10,994 nucleotides of DNA, from the NCBI GenBank assembly GCA_964484515.1, contig CAZAGT010000165.1, positions 1 to 10,994 on the forward strand. The letters are read 5' to 3'. This document shows, piece after piece, positions 1-6,840 of this stretch. The notes under the pieces were generated by a model. The model saw only the letters and a program-made list of their open reading frames with translations. It had not been told where the DNA came from and did no database searches. Both the position numbers and the translations under genes were made by a program. The stretch is from CAZAGT01 sp964484515. GTDB lineage: Bacteria > Desulfobacterota > DSM-4660 > Desulfatiglandales > HGW-15. Numbering within the stretch: the first letter of the stretch is position 1; every line of letters begins with the position of its first letter.

Positions 1-30
1 CCTCATCCCTCGTCACTGCGAGGTACACAG

Positions 31-79
31 AAGGTAAAAGGTAGAAGGTGGAAGGTAGAAGGTGGAAGGCTGAAGGGGG
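31..79. repeat. Heptanucleotide tandem repeat, seven copies of AAGGTRG-like unit
   Basis: Seven consecutive 7-bp units can be read without gaps: AAGGTAA, AAGGTAG, AAGGTGG, AAGGTAG, AAGGTGG, AAGGCTG, AAGGGGG. The first four bases are AAGG in every unit and variation is confined to the last three. The strand is strongly purine-only (GA-rich). Short heptamer arrays of this kind are known in intergenic DNA of several bacterial groups; any function is unknown. The array decays toward its 3' end. Confidence 0.85.
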
Positions 80-224
80 AAACTGACTGCTGTCGCTTGT
101 CTTTGCCTCAAGCCTTGCGCCTTGAGCCGTGTGCCACTCATTTACGCCTCATTCCTCAGGATTTCTCTACCTGCGCTTCGCTCCGGCTCAGTCCCCACCC
201 CTTCGGGGCGGGTCCCCGGTTTCG

Positions 225-245
225 TCCCGCTCGAAGAGAGCGGGA
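225..245. other. Stem-loop, 8-bp perfect stem
   Basis: TCCCGCTC (225-232) pairs perfectly with GAGCGGGA (238-245) around a 5-base loop. On the plus strand it is followed by TGGGCATTTTCC, which has only a short T-run, so it could be a weak intrinsic terminator for a gene upstream of the window. No such gene is visible, so the role is uncertain. Confidence 0.4.
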
Positions 246-371
246 TGGGCATTTTCCATCAGCCTCTCAGACGCCGTTTTTTCGACAGTTCCGTAGGCAT
301 CTAACACCTTGCCGAACCGTTATGGATTAGGGCACCAAGGCGGAGTAAGAAGGGGTGATTCAACGGTGACG

Positions 372-400
372 TTGACACCCGTGTTTCATTTTTCTATAGG
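372..400 (+). promoter_or_regulatory. Sigma70-type promoter for the NIPSNAP gene
   Basis: A perfect -35 hexamer TTGACA (372-377) is followed after exactly 17 bp by TATAGG (395-400), which matches four of six bases of the -10 consensus. Transcription would start near 407 and leave a leader of roughly 50 nt before the ATG at 459. No operator-like repeat is evident around it. Confidence 0.65.
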
Positions 401-458
401 GGATCTCCAGACAAGAGAGTCTGTTTCTAGAATCGCCAATCAGTCAAGGAGGTGACCC

Positions 459-773
459 ATGATCTACGAACTTCGAACGTACCAGCTTAAGATGGCGAGT
501 GTGCCGGAGTATTTCAAGATCGCCGAGGCAGAGCTCCTGCCCGCGCTGGCCGAGCACGGGATCGAGCCGGCCGGCTTCTTCTACACCGACATCGGCACCC
601 TCAACGAGGTGAATCATATCTGGGCCTTCGAGGATTTGAACGATCGGCAGCGGAAATGGGCGAAATGGGGGGAGGATCCCAGACGGCCCGAGATCATGAG
701 GCGGCTCCGCGAGATCATCTTGACCCAGTCCAACAAGATCTTGCGGCCGGCCCCTTTTTCAAAGCTCAAATAG
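459..773 (+). CDS. NIPSNAP family protein
   Basis: This is a 104-residue protein of the NIPSNAP family, small proteins with a dimeric alpha+beta (ferredoxin-like) barrel fold whose bacterial members have no firmly established reaction. It begins with the characteristic MIYELRTYQLK strand and later carries GTLNEVNHIWAFEDLNDRQR, the second signature with the conserved acidic/aromatic residues and the Asp-Arg pair. The length fits a single-domain member. There is no signal peptide, so it should be cytoplasmic. The start is set by a near-perfect Shine-Dalgarno AAGGAGGTGA at 446-455, three bases before the ATG. It appears to be transcribed alone, from the promoter at 372-400 to the terminator at 796-817, and it converges on the tandem DUF362 gene. 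Nothing ties it functionally to the neighbours. The family call is confident; the role is unknown. Confidence 0.88.
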   Translation: MIYELRTYQLKMASVPEYFKIAEAELLPALAEHGIEPAGFFYTDIGTLNEVNHIWAFEDLNDRQRKWAKWGEDPRRPEIMRRLREIILTQSNKILRPAPFSKLK

Positions 774-795
774 AAGCCACACAAACCGAAAAAGA

Positions 796-826
796 AGAGC
801 CGCCCGAAGGCGGCTCTCTTGCTTTT
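796..826. terminator. Bidirectional rho-independent terminator
   Basis: A 9-bp perfect stem, AGAGCCGCC (796-804) with GGCGGCTCT (809-817), closes a CGAA tetraloop. On the plus strand it is followed by CTTGCTTTT. On the minus strand it is followed by a CTTCTTTTT tract. It sits between two convergent genes ending at 773 (plus) and 851 (minus), so it can terminate both. Confidence 0.88.
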
Positions 827-850
827 GGGGTTAGTCAGGCCTGATCTGGT

Positions 851-3199
851 TTATTCGACACCCAAAGGCAGGGGCCAGATCTCATCCCACGGGTAGTTGC
901 CGGCGGCTTCGTCCGGCCATCTCCAGGAGTGCATCGGCGCAACCAGCTTCTCCTGCACCTCCAGGATGGACTTGCCCACGACCTCGATCTTGCTCAGGTC
1001 GTTGCAGCCGAGGCCGTTCTCCCCGGCCATGCGGTACTGACCGAAGTTCAGCGGGTTGAAGCCCATCACCGCGGTGGTGACGCAGTCGGTGGCGACCGGG
1101 TCGGAACCGGCGATGACGAGGCCCATGGCGACCGGGAAAGACCCTGGGCCGCCCCAGGCACCGCCTTGCTCGCCTTCACCGGCCCAGAGGGCATCCACAA
1201 CGACATAGTCGATGATCGGGGTGCCGCGGCCGTTCTTCTTGCGAACGAGGTTCAGCTCGGTGGTCCATTCCGCGAACTTCAGGTGCGGCAGGGCGAGCTT
1301 GAACGTCCCGTAGACCTTGTGGGTCGGGATGCCGACCGCGACGTTCTTGAGGGACAGCGAAGTCCCGGCAATGGTGTGGCACTTCATCTGCGGCACGGAG
1401 ATGAAGGTGTCCACCTCTTCCGCGATCGATTTCGGAATGGCGTATTCGGCATGGCAGAGCCCCATGGTCTTCACCCAGGTGTACTCGGTCTCGCCGATCG
1501 GTTGGATCTCGATGTTGAGTCCTTGCTTATTCAGCTCGTCGGCGATGTGGTAATAACCCCAGTGGGACAGGGAGGCCGAGTCGGCGCCCGAGCGGGTCCC
1601 TTCACCGATGATGATCTTCTTGGCGCCGGACTCGTGGGCCATCTTGCAGATCTCGCGTACGATCCGCACGTCGGTCACGTGGGCCTGCTGCTCCGGCGAG
1701 GTCAAGGACTGCCCCTCGAACATATCGACGAAGGAGTTCACCAGGTTGGGTTTGATGTAGACGACCTGGCCGCGCTTGACCGGCCAATTGCCCGCCAGCT
1801 CGATCGCCTCACGGGTCAGCTTGCCGATGTAGGCCTCGGACTCCTTGGTCCATTCCGCACGGATGACGTCCATGTTGTGGCCCGGCGTGCAGCCCTGCAT
1901 GAAGGTCCGGTCCGTGTTCATCTTGATCGTATTGAGGGCCAGATCCATGTTGTCGGCCTTGACGATCCCGACCGTGGCCTTGGCCGGTCCGGTATAGGCG
2001 GGCGGCTGATAAGCATTGTCCCAAGCCAGGATGTCACCGGCCTCGGACGGCCATCTCCAGGCGTGCATGGGCGGACACATCTTCTCCCTGACCGCGGAGA
2101 TCTTCTCGCCCACGACCTGGATGTTCCGCAGATCGATCTCACCCAGGCCGTTCTCGTGGGCCATCCGGAACTCGCCGTAGTTTTCAGGATTGAAGCCCAT
2201 GATGGCGGTCATGACCACATCCGGCTCCAGGGCGCCGGGACCGGCCACGATCAGACCCATGGGTACCGGGAAGGTATCCGGTCCCACCGCACCCTGCTCG
2301 GCCTCACCGATCGCCAGGGCGTCTTCCACCGTGTAGTCGACGAGGATGGAGCCCTTACCGTGCTTCTTGCGGATCGTGTTGATATCCGTGGCCCATTCGC
2401 AGAAGTTCAAGTGCGGGGCGGCCAGTTTGAAGGTCCCGTACACTGGGGCGGGCATCAGACCCACGGTGCAGAGTTTAATGCTGGCGGTAATCCCGGCCAC
2501 CGTATGGCACTTGGGCTGGGGCACGTTGATGAGGACATCGGCCTCCTCGGCGACTACCTTGGGAATGGCGTACTCCTCGTTACACAGGCCCCTGCTCTTG
2601 ACCCAGACGGGGGGGGAGGTGCCCGGGTCATCAAAGTCGATGATCTCGACATTGATGCCCTGCGAGCCCAGGTCCTCGACCATGTGGTTGAAGCCGTAGC
2701 CCTGGAGGGCCGCGAGAGCATGGCCGGCATTGGAGGCCTCCCCGATGATGAGCCTTCGGGCGCCAGCCTCGTGGGCCATAATGAGGATCTCGCGGACGAT
2801 CCGGGGGTCGGTAATCTGGCACTCTATCTTGAGGGGGTCCTTGGAGAGGGCCGGGGAATAGCCCCACATCTTCCAGAAGTCCGTAAAGGAGATGACGGTA
2901 TTGACTTTGATTAGGACTGTATCGCCGCGACTGACCGGGAAGTCACCTGCCAGCTCGATCGCCTCACGGGTCAGCTTGCCGATGTATTTTTCGGACTCCT
3001 CGGTCCACTCCGCACAGATCACGTCCAGCTTCCGACCCGGTGTGCACCCCTGCATGAAGGTCCGGTCCGTGTTCATCTTGTAGGTCTTCAGGCAGAGATC
3101 AATGTTGTCCGCCTTGACGATCGCCACCTTGGCGAAGGCCGGTGCGGCCATGAAGGCCATGACCAGCGCAGCCACAACAACGAAAACGACTTTTCTCAT
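851..3199 (-). CDS. Exported protein with two tandem DUF362 domains
   Basis: This 782-residue protein has a Sec signal peptide (MRKVV... with a hydrophobic core ending AFA at residue 23) and then two copies of a DUF362 domain, about residues 24-400 and 408-782. Conserved blocks repeat at an offset of 385 residues. Both copies contain MNTDRTFMQGCTPG, AEWT.ESE.YIGKLTREAIELAG, RIVREI..MAHE.GA and VYGTFKLA.PHL. The second copy keeps the expected family motifs KPN (483-485), K-H (606-608), KN (618-619) and DPVATD (700-705). In the first copy these read KVN (98-100), KL (242-243) and GALEPD (322-327), so it is probably degenerate. Cysteines 52/437, 206/582 and 231/607 are kept in both copies. The start is supported by AAGGAG eight bases upstream. 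DUF362 has no established general reaction; location in the periplasm or cell envelope is inferred from the signal peptide. It is the last gene of the minus-strand block, after a 649-bp spacer, and ends at the shared terminator. Confidence 0.85.
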   Translation of the reverse strand: MRKVVFVVVAALVMAFMAAPAFAKVAIVKADNIDLCLKTYKMNTDRTFMQGCTPGRKLDVICAEWTEESEKYIGKLTREAIELAGDFPVSRGDTVLIKVNTVISFTDFWKMWGYSPALSKDPLKIECQITDPRIVREILIMAHEAGARRLIIGEASNAGHALAALQGYGFNHMVEDLGSQGINVEIIDFDDPGTSPPVWVKSRGLCNEEYAIPKVVAEEADVLINVPQPKCHTVAGITASIKLCTVGLMPAPVYGTFKLAAPHLNFCEWATDINTIRKKHGKGSILVDYTVEDALAIGEAEQGAVGPDTFPVPMGLIVAGPGALEPDVVMTAIMGFNPENYGEFRMAHENGLGEIDLRNIQVVGEKISAVREKMCPPMHAWRWPSEAGDILAWDNAYQPPAYTGPAKATVGIVKADNMDLALNTIKMNTDRTFMQGCTPGHNMDVIRAEWTKESEAYIGKLTREAIELAGNWPVKRGQVVYIKPNLVNSFVDMFEGQSLTSPEQQAHVTDVRIVREICKMAHESGAKKIIIGEGTRSGADSASLSHWGYYHIADELNKQGLNIEIQPIGETEYTWVKTMGLCHAEYAIPKSIAEEVDTFISVPQMKCHTIAGTSLSLKNVAVGIPTHKVYGTFKLALPHLKFAEWTTELNLVRKKNGRGTPIIDYVVVDALWAGEGEQGGAWGGPGSFPVAMGLVIAGSDPVATDCVTTAVMGFNPLNFGQYRMAGENGLGCNDLSKIEVVGKSILEVQEKLVAPMHSWRWPDEAAGNYPWDEIWPLPLGVE
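1794..2986. repeat. Nucleotide direct repeat within the tandem DUF362 gene
   Basis: The two halves of the 851-3199 gene share identical DNA blocks at a constant offset of 1155 bp (385 codons). The clearest is 38 identical bases at 1794-1831 and 2949-2986. A second block of 33 identical bases lies at 1893-1925 and 3048-3080. Identity at silent positions in these blocks points to duplication with later gene conversion or a fairly recent origin, although other parts of the halves have diverged much more. Confidence 0.8.
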
Positions 3200-3848
3200 A
3201 GCAATAACTCCTTTTCAGCTAAGATATGGATGCCACATAAAGATTTCGACCTCACAACGAATGGCTGTATCTTACCCTAACGCTTTGCTTCCACCTCCTT
3301 TCCTCCTTGGATAATGCCGTTGCAGACCCTCAGGGGTCGGCCTGCGAACCCATTGGAATAGGTTTTGGCCAAAAAAAAGCGGCTTTCAGATTCAAGTAGA
3401 ACCTTCCAGCCGCCTTTTGTCGACAAGCCGCCACTCTCCCGACCGAGCCGAATACCCCTGGCCACGATGGTATACGTCCTGCAACGATCTCCTCCATTCA
3501 CAAAGGCCCTCCTCGGATTCATCCGAAGGGCGGATATCCAGCACATTCAGGTCGGAAGCAGTACAATGAAGCCGGGACCATGGAGGGGCCGCGAAGCTTA
3601 CACGTCCGCCGCCAGCAACATGCCCCGGGCAAGCGGTTCAGCCGCTCTTAGGGGTTATGAGATGATAAAGATATGTCGTTGTCAGACTCCTTCTCAGCCA
3701 CATCGTGGTGAATAGATTTGCGCTAACACATCGAAATGGGTGTGTCAAGAATCTTTGCATCGGTCTCTGCGGTTGGTTTTCCGCCGGCAGGGCACTTTAC
3801 GGGTTCGTTTTCCCGTGGGCCGCCTACCCCCCGGACAGGATCGCGCCT
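3200..3848. other. 649-bp intergenic spacer between two DUF362 genes
   Basis: No convincing gene is present. Open frames on both strands (minus 3546-3277, plus 3365-3715) lack recognisable domains, and one runs through the terminator-like hairpin. Visible structures are that hairpin (3370-3417), a nested hairpin with AGCGG/CCGCT and outer CCCC/GGGG pairing near 3620-3655, and a 7-bp hairpin with one wobble pair (3726-3732 with 3739-3745). A purine-rich minus-strand tract resembling a doubled Shine-Dalgarno site lies at about 3288-3310 but opens no reading frame of useful length. I found no good promoter for the downstream 3199-851 gene. Confidence 0.5.
3370..3417 (-). terminator. Probable rho-independent terminator on the minus strand
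   Basis: Read on the minus strand, GGCGGCT pairs with AGCCGC and is followed immediately by a run of eight T. The large loop contains a second short stem, GGTTC/GAATC, around TACTT. It lies about 430 nt after the stop of the 5012-3849 DUF362 gene and about 170 nt before the start of the tandem DUF362 gene. It could end the upstream transcript or act as an attenuator in the leader of the downstream gene. Confidence 0.55.
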
Positions 3849-5012
3849 CTAATTGGAGACCTTGTACCGTTCATCCCAGCTCAAGACCCCGCCGTACTCA
3901 GATGGCCAGCGGCTGTCCTCCGGTACGACCGCAAACTCCTTGGCCACGTCGGCCAGCGGCTCGCCCTCGATGATGATTTGATCCAGATCGGCGACCCCCA
4001 GCCCGCGCTTGGCGGCCAGGGTGATGTGGACGATGTTCTTCGGATTGAACCCCATGATCGCCGTGCAGACGGCATCGACCGCCACGGGATCGGCCCCCGC
4101 GATGATGAGATCCATCTCAACCGGCTCGCCACTGATGGGCCCATTGCCCTCCATGCCCCAGATGCCGTCGACGACGGTGTAGTCGATCTTGAACATGCTG
4201 GTGACATCGGTGATCCACTCGGGGATCTTCTGGTGCGGGGCGCCGTACTTGAAGAAGCCGTAGACCCGGCCCGACATCAAGCCGACGGCCACGTTCTTCA
4301 GGCTCACCGTCACGCCGGTCATGGAATGGGTCTTCAGGGCCGGCACGCTGATGATCCGGTTGACCTCGNNNNNNNNNNTCACCACCTTGGGCACGGCGTA
4401 TTCCGGATTGGCCAGGCCGTTTGATTTGACCCAGGTGTAAGGCTCGTGGGTGAAATCGATCAATTCCACGTTGATTCCTTCAGCGGCCAAGTCCTCCACC
4501 ATGGCCAGATACCCGCTCTGCATGTACCCGGCCCAACCATCACCGGCCGCCGGCCCCTCGCCGATAATGATCCGCTTGGCGCCGGACTCATGGGCCATGA
4601 CGGCCAAGGCCCTAACCACCCGGGGATCCGTCTGGCAGGCCTGAAAGTCCTCTTCCATCGTCTTCTGGTGATAAAGCAAGAACATGACCGAGGCGACCAG
4701 ATTAGGCTTGATCAGGACCGCATCACCCTTTTTGATCGGCCAGCCGCCCGCGATGTCGACGGCGTCTCGCACCAGGGTCTCGATCTCCGCTTCGCTGTCC
4801 TTGGTCCACTCCGCGCGAAAGTAATCGATCTTGCGCGTCTTGTTGATGCCCTGTGAGAGGCTGCGGTCCCAATTCATGCGCCAGGTCTCGGCAACCAGCT
4901 CAGGGTCCGGCGCCTTTAGGATGGCCACGACCGGCTTGTCTCCCGCCGTGGCCGACATCCAGAACATCGGCCAAAGACCCAGCAAAATCGTGAATAAAAG
5001 GATTTTTCTCAT
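3849..5012 (-). CDS. Exported single-domain DUF362 protein
   Basis: This 387-residue protein has an N-terminal signal sequence (MRKILLFTILLGLW..., likely cut near residues 21-24) followed by one DUF362 domain. It is a clear paralogue of each half of the tandem protein: MNWDR (46-50), RAEWTKDSE (66-74), KPN (102-104), MAHESGAKRIIIGEG, K-T-H (227-229), SLKN (237-240), GADPVAVD (306-313) and a Trp/Arg-rich C-terminus. All family motifs look intact, unlike the first domain of the tandem protein. It lacks the three cysteines shared by both tandem domains: QGI replaces QGC, GLAN replaces GLCN/GLCH, and KTH replaces KCH. A ten-N gap (4369-4378) leaves residues 212-215 unknown, but the frame is the same on both sides. 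The start is set by AAGGAG seven bases upstream, next to a CGTATC/GATACG inverted repeat. The function is unknown and the location is probably periplasmic. Confidence 0.85.
   Translation of the reverse strand: MRKILLFTILLGLWPMFWMSATAGDKPVVAILKAPDPELVAETWRMNWDRSLSQGINKTRKIDYFRAEWTKDSEAEIETLVRDAVDIAGGWPIKKGDAVLIKPNLVASVMFLLYHQKTMEEDFQACQTDPRVVRALAVMAHESGAKRIIIGEGPAAGDGWAGYMQSGYLAMVEDLAAEGINVELIDFTHEPYTWVKSNGLANPEYAVPKVVXXXXEVNRIISVPALKTHSMTGVTVSLKNVAVGLMSGRVYGFFKYGAPHQKIPEWITDVTSMFKIDYTVVDGIWGMEGNGPISGEPVEMDLIIAGADPVAVDAVCTAIMGFNPKNIVHITLAAKRGLGVADLDQIIIEGEPLADVAKEFAVVPEDSRWPSEYGGVLSWDERYKVSN
4369..4378. other. Assembly gap, ten N
   Basis: Ten undetermined bases interrupt the single-domain DUF362 gene between the PKVV and EVNRIISVP segments. 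Ten is a common placeholder length, so the true gap may differ. Comparison with the tandem paralogue (PKVVAEEADVLINVP) suggests about four residues are missing, consistent with ten bases and an unbroken frame. Confidence 0.95.
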
Positions 5013-5027
5013 GGCTGTTCTCCTTTT

Positions 5028-5052
5028 CGTATCGCTTTGGGTCGTTGATACG
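5028..5052 (-). promoter_or_regulatory. Inverted repeat beside the Shine-Dalgarno site of the DUF362 gene
   Basis: CGTATC (5028-5033) and GATACG (5047-5052) form a perfect 6-bp inverted repeat with a 13-base spacer, immediately upstream of the AAGGAG site (5020-5025) that serves the gene starting at 5012. It could fold as a leader hairpin affecting ribosome access or be a regulator site. A 6-bp match can also occur by chance. Confidence 0.3.
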
Positions 5053-5147
5053 ACTCAATGCGGATTAGGCCTCAATGATCTTTAAGAAACGACACGCCTA
5101 CTCCCTTACTACCAAAGCGAACCTGTCGGTGGTTAGGCGGGGAGGGC

Positions 5148-5969
5148 TCAGGTCTGGGTCGGCTTCCAGCCTGAAGCCTTGGCCTTACTTACATGGTTGG
5201 AGAAACGAATGTATTCGGGGCTTGTGCGGTAATCCGCCTGCTTCTGGAAGGCCTCGCGGGCCATGTCGAACCACTTCACCGACTCCGGGCGGTTATTGAC
5301 CTTGTGGTAGTACCAGCCCATGAAATCCATGAATTCCGGCTCAGTGGGCATCTTCTCGTGAGCGGCCGCGATGAGTTTCCGGGCCTCGTCCATGTGGATC
5401 TCTTTTTCGACATAGATGTAGCCGAGGAAGGCCGAGACCTTTGGATCGTTGGGGTCCTTGGCATAGGCCTTTTCGATTGTCCCGTAGGCCGCATCGAGAT
5501 TTTTCAAACGGGCATAAAGGTCGCTAAGATACCTCAGGGCGCGGGCCTCGGAGGTCGTCCAGGGCGTCGTCGAAAAGTCCCGGACCCGGTAGCTGCCTCG
5601 CATCTTTAGACAGTCAATCCCCAGCATCTTCTGGGCCCCTTCCGCGTTGGTAAGCTTCAAGAGGACCGTCTTGATGCTTCCCTCGCCGAAGACGCCGATC
5701 GTTTCCCAGGACTTCAGACCGCCAAAGATCGAGGCGATCTCCTCAGACTGGAGAAAGTTCTCTGCGGTCTTGCCGCGACGCACACCCGAGCTGCAAAGCT
5801 CATAGGCCCCCGGGGAATCGTTCTGCCGGACGGCTTCAAGAAATTTGTCGGCCGTCGCGGCAGCCTCCTCCTGCGCCAGCGCCGGAGGGTATTGGAGACC
5901 GAGGAAACCGGCCAGAACGAATATAAGCAACATGCCGCAGACAATACGTATTCTCTTCTCCATACTCAT
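5148..5969 (-). CDS. Exported tetratricopeptide-repeat protein
   Basis: This 273-residue protein has a Sec signal peptide (hydrophobic residues about 9-25, likely cut after PALA at 29-32). An N-terminal region of about 110 residues (TADKFLEAVRQNDSPGAYEL...) resembles the small alpha+beta, NTF2/DUF4878-like lipoprotein domains in pattern only. The C-terminal half is helical, with roughly three TPR units: about 142-175 (YLSDLYARLKNLDAAYGTIEKAY start region), 176-210 and 211-246 (FMGWYYHKVNNRPESVKWFDMA core). TPRs mediate protein contacts, so it may be a periplasmic scaffold. No lipobox cysteine is seen at the cleavage site. The first of two in-frame ATGs is preferred because AAGGGAG lies seven bases upstream. 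It follows the 6634-6071 gene by 101 bp and precedes the DUF362 gene by 135 bp on the same strand, so co-transcription is plausible. Confidence 0.75.
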   Translation of the reverse strand: MSMEKRIRIVCGMLLIFVLAGFLGLQYPPALAQEEAAATADKFLEAVRQNDSPGAYELCSSGVRRGKTAENFLQSEEIASIFGGLKSWETIGVFGEGSIKTVLLKLTNAEGAQKMLGIDCLKMRGSYRVRDFSTTPWTTSEARALRYLSDLYARLKNLDAAYGTIEKAYAKDPNDPKVSAFLGYIYVEKEIHMDEARKLIAAAHEKMPTEPEFMDFMGWYYHKVNNRPESVKWFDMAREAFQKQADYRTSPEYIRFSNHVSKAKASGWKPTQT

Positions 5970-6070
5970 ACATACACTCCCTTCTCATGTTTTTCTGGAC
6001 CGGTGGGTGCCCGCGCGGCCGGCTGAGAGATGGGGGGACGACGTGGAGGTGCCTCGTCCCCTTTTTGCCG

Positions 6071-6634
6071 TCAGCGCGGCGGAAGCAGAGAGCCCGCCTT
6101 GCTCAGCAACTCCTTGAAGGAATTGGCATCGCTCGAGACGAGATAATCCGCATGGATGGCACGCGTGTACTCCTTGTCCAATTTGACGACGTCCGGCGTC
6201 TCCACCCAGACAAGAAGGAATACGTTGTTGCCGTGCATCGGCATGGCATGTCCACCCATCTCATAAAAATAGCTGGCAAAGACGACATCCGCACCGGCGT
6301 TCTTGCCTATCATCTTGAGCTGATCGACGTTGTCGGGATCGATCTTTTCTTTTTGAAGCCCGGCCTTTTGAATCGCCCGATCCACCACAGAGGTCGAGAG
6401 GACGTCAAAGCGGCCGTCCTCTGCGAACGCCTCCCTCAGCTTCCGGCTCAGTTCCGGATAGAGACTCTCAAACCGCATTGCCGACTGGGCCTTGGGCACC
6501 TTATCCAGGACAGCGAGCTTGATTTTGGCCTGGGCGCGTACCTCATTTACCACGAACAGTTGGTTAATCAACAGAAAAGTGCAAAGGATAAGAAAACCTA
6601 ACAGCAAAAACCTGGGAGCATATTTGATATTCAT
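6071..6634 (-). CDS. Exported small protein, possibly CsgG/LpoB/TolB-N-like fold
   Basis: This 187-residue protein has a signal peptide with a long hydrophobic segment (FLLLGFLILCTFLLINQLF) and a likely cleavage after VRAQA, near residues 33-36. The mature part reads KIKLAVLDKVP..., a helix with LSRKLREAF, then GRFDVLSTSVVDRAIQKAG, then a GADVVFASYF strand. That order (opening strand, helix, D/R-F.V...V..A, G-A-D-V-V strand) resembles the alpha/beta domain of CsgG, LpoB and TolB N-terminal proteins. This is pattern-level similarity, not a firm assignment. An upstream in-frame ATG at 6670 is rejected because a strong Shine-Dalgarno (AAGAAGGAGGG, 6642-6652) lies seven bases before the ATG at 6634. 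It is the first gene of the minus-strand block, about 65 nt downstream of the inferred transcription start. The function is unknown. Confidence 0.7.
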   Translation of the reverse strand: MNIKYAPRFLLLGFLILCTFLLINQLFVVNEVRAQAKIKLAVLDKVPKAQSAMRFESLYPELSRKLREAFAEDGRFDVLSTSVVDRAIQKAGLQKEKIDPDNVDQLKMIGKNAGADVVFASYFYEMGGHAMPMHGNNVFLLVWVETPDVVKLDKEYTRAIHADYLVSSDANSFKELLSKAGSLLPPR

Positions 6635-6705
6635 TCTACTACCCTCCTTCTTAAGGGGCCGTAAAGTCATGTATTAGTAATATTTTGTATTGATTTTCTG
6701 CATTT

Positions 6706-6734
6706 ACTATAAGGGTGGGCCTGGTAGGTGTCAA
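6706..6734 (-). promoter_or_regulatory. Sigma70-type promoter for the minus-strand block
   Basis: On the minus strand a perfect TTGACA (6734-6729) is followed after 17 bp by TATAGT (6711-6706), which matches five of six -10 bases. Transcription would start near 6699, about 65 nt before the ATG at 6634. This is the best promoter match in the window. Confidence 0.75.
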
Positions 6735-6840
6735 CGGATGTCAGAGACCCGGGGGTCTGTGGGTGGCGTGTTGCAGCATTGAAAAGAGGCCGTGGTGTCT
6801 TATAATTTTAAATTACGGTCAGCCAAGATTTGGGATGGTT

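Larger units (their letters stand above)
1..458. other. Non-coding upstream region with repeat, hairpin and promoter
   Basis: I see no convincing gene here. The short open frames contain low-complexity, Pro/Arg/Ser-rich translations and lack a Shine-Dalgarno site. The stretch holds a heptamer tandem repeat (31-79), an inverted repeat CTCAAG/CTTGAG (107-112 with 121-126), an 8-bp hairpin (225-245) and a promoter for the downstream NIPSNAP gene (372-400). The beginning may also contain the end of an upstream transcription unit that lies outside the window. Confidence 0.6.

Noticed and set aside
31..79. Short repeats at the window start considered as a CRISPR array
   Set aside because: The units are 7 bp with no spacers, so it is a simple tandem repeat.
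929..2914. A 661-codon open frame on the plus strand opposite the tandem DUF362 gene
   Set aside because: It is antisense to a gene with a clear signal peptide and two family domains. The translation is rich in His, Gly, Asp and Arg with no recognisable domain, as expected from codon bias of the true gene, and it even shows the repeat pattern of that gene.
3215..3238. Tiny minus-strand frame MWHPYLS just before the Shine-Dalgarno of the tandem DUF362 gene, considered as a leader peptide
   Set aside because: Only seven codons, a weak ribosome site, and no run of regulatory codons or alternative hairpins to support attenuation.
3277..3546. An 89-codon minus-strand open frame in the spacer
   Set aside because: It runs through the terminator-like hairpin and has no domain. 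Kept only as part of the unexplained spacer.
3720..3748. Minus-strand TTGACA at 3748-3743 considered as a promoter for the tandem DUF362 gene
   Set aside because: The hexamer 17 bp downstream is TAGCGC, a poor -10 match, and it lies over 500 bp from the start codon.
3705..4424. A 239-codon plus-strand open frame opposite the single-domain DUF362 gene
   Set aside because: It is a codon-bias shadow of the minus-strand gene, runs across the N gap and has no domain or ribosome-binding site.
5987..6601. A 204-codon plus-strand open frame opposite the CsgG/LpoB-like gene
   Set aside because: It is antisense to a gene with a strong Shine-Dalgarno and signal peptide, and its translation has no recognisable features.
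6635..6670. Upstream ATG at 6670 as the start of the CsgG/LpoB-like gene
   Set aside because: It would place the strong AAGAAGGAGGG site inside the coding region and put a charged stretch before the signal peptide. The ATG at 6634 has ideal spacing.
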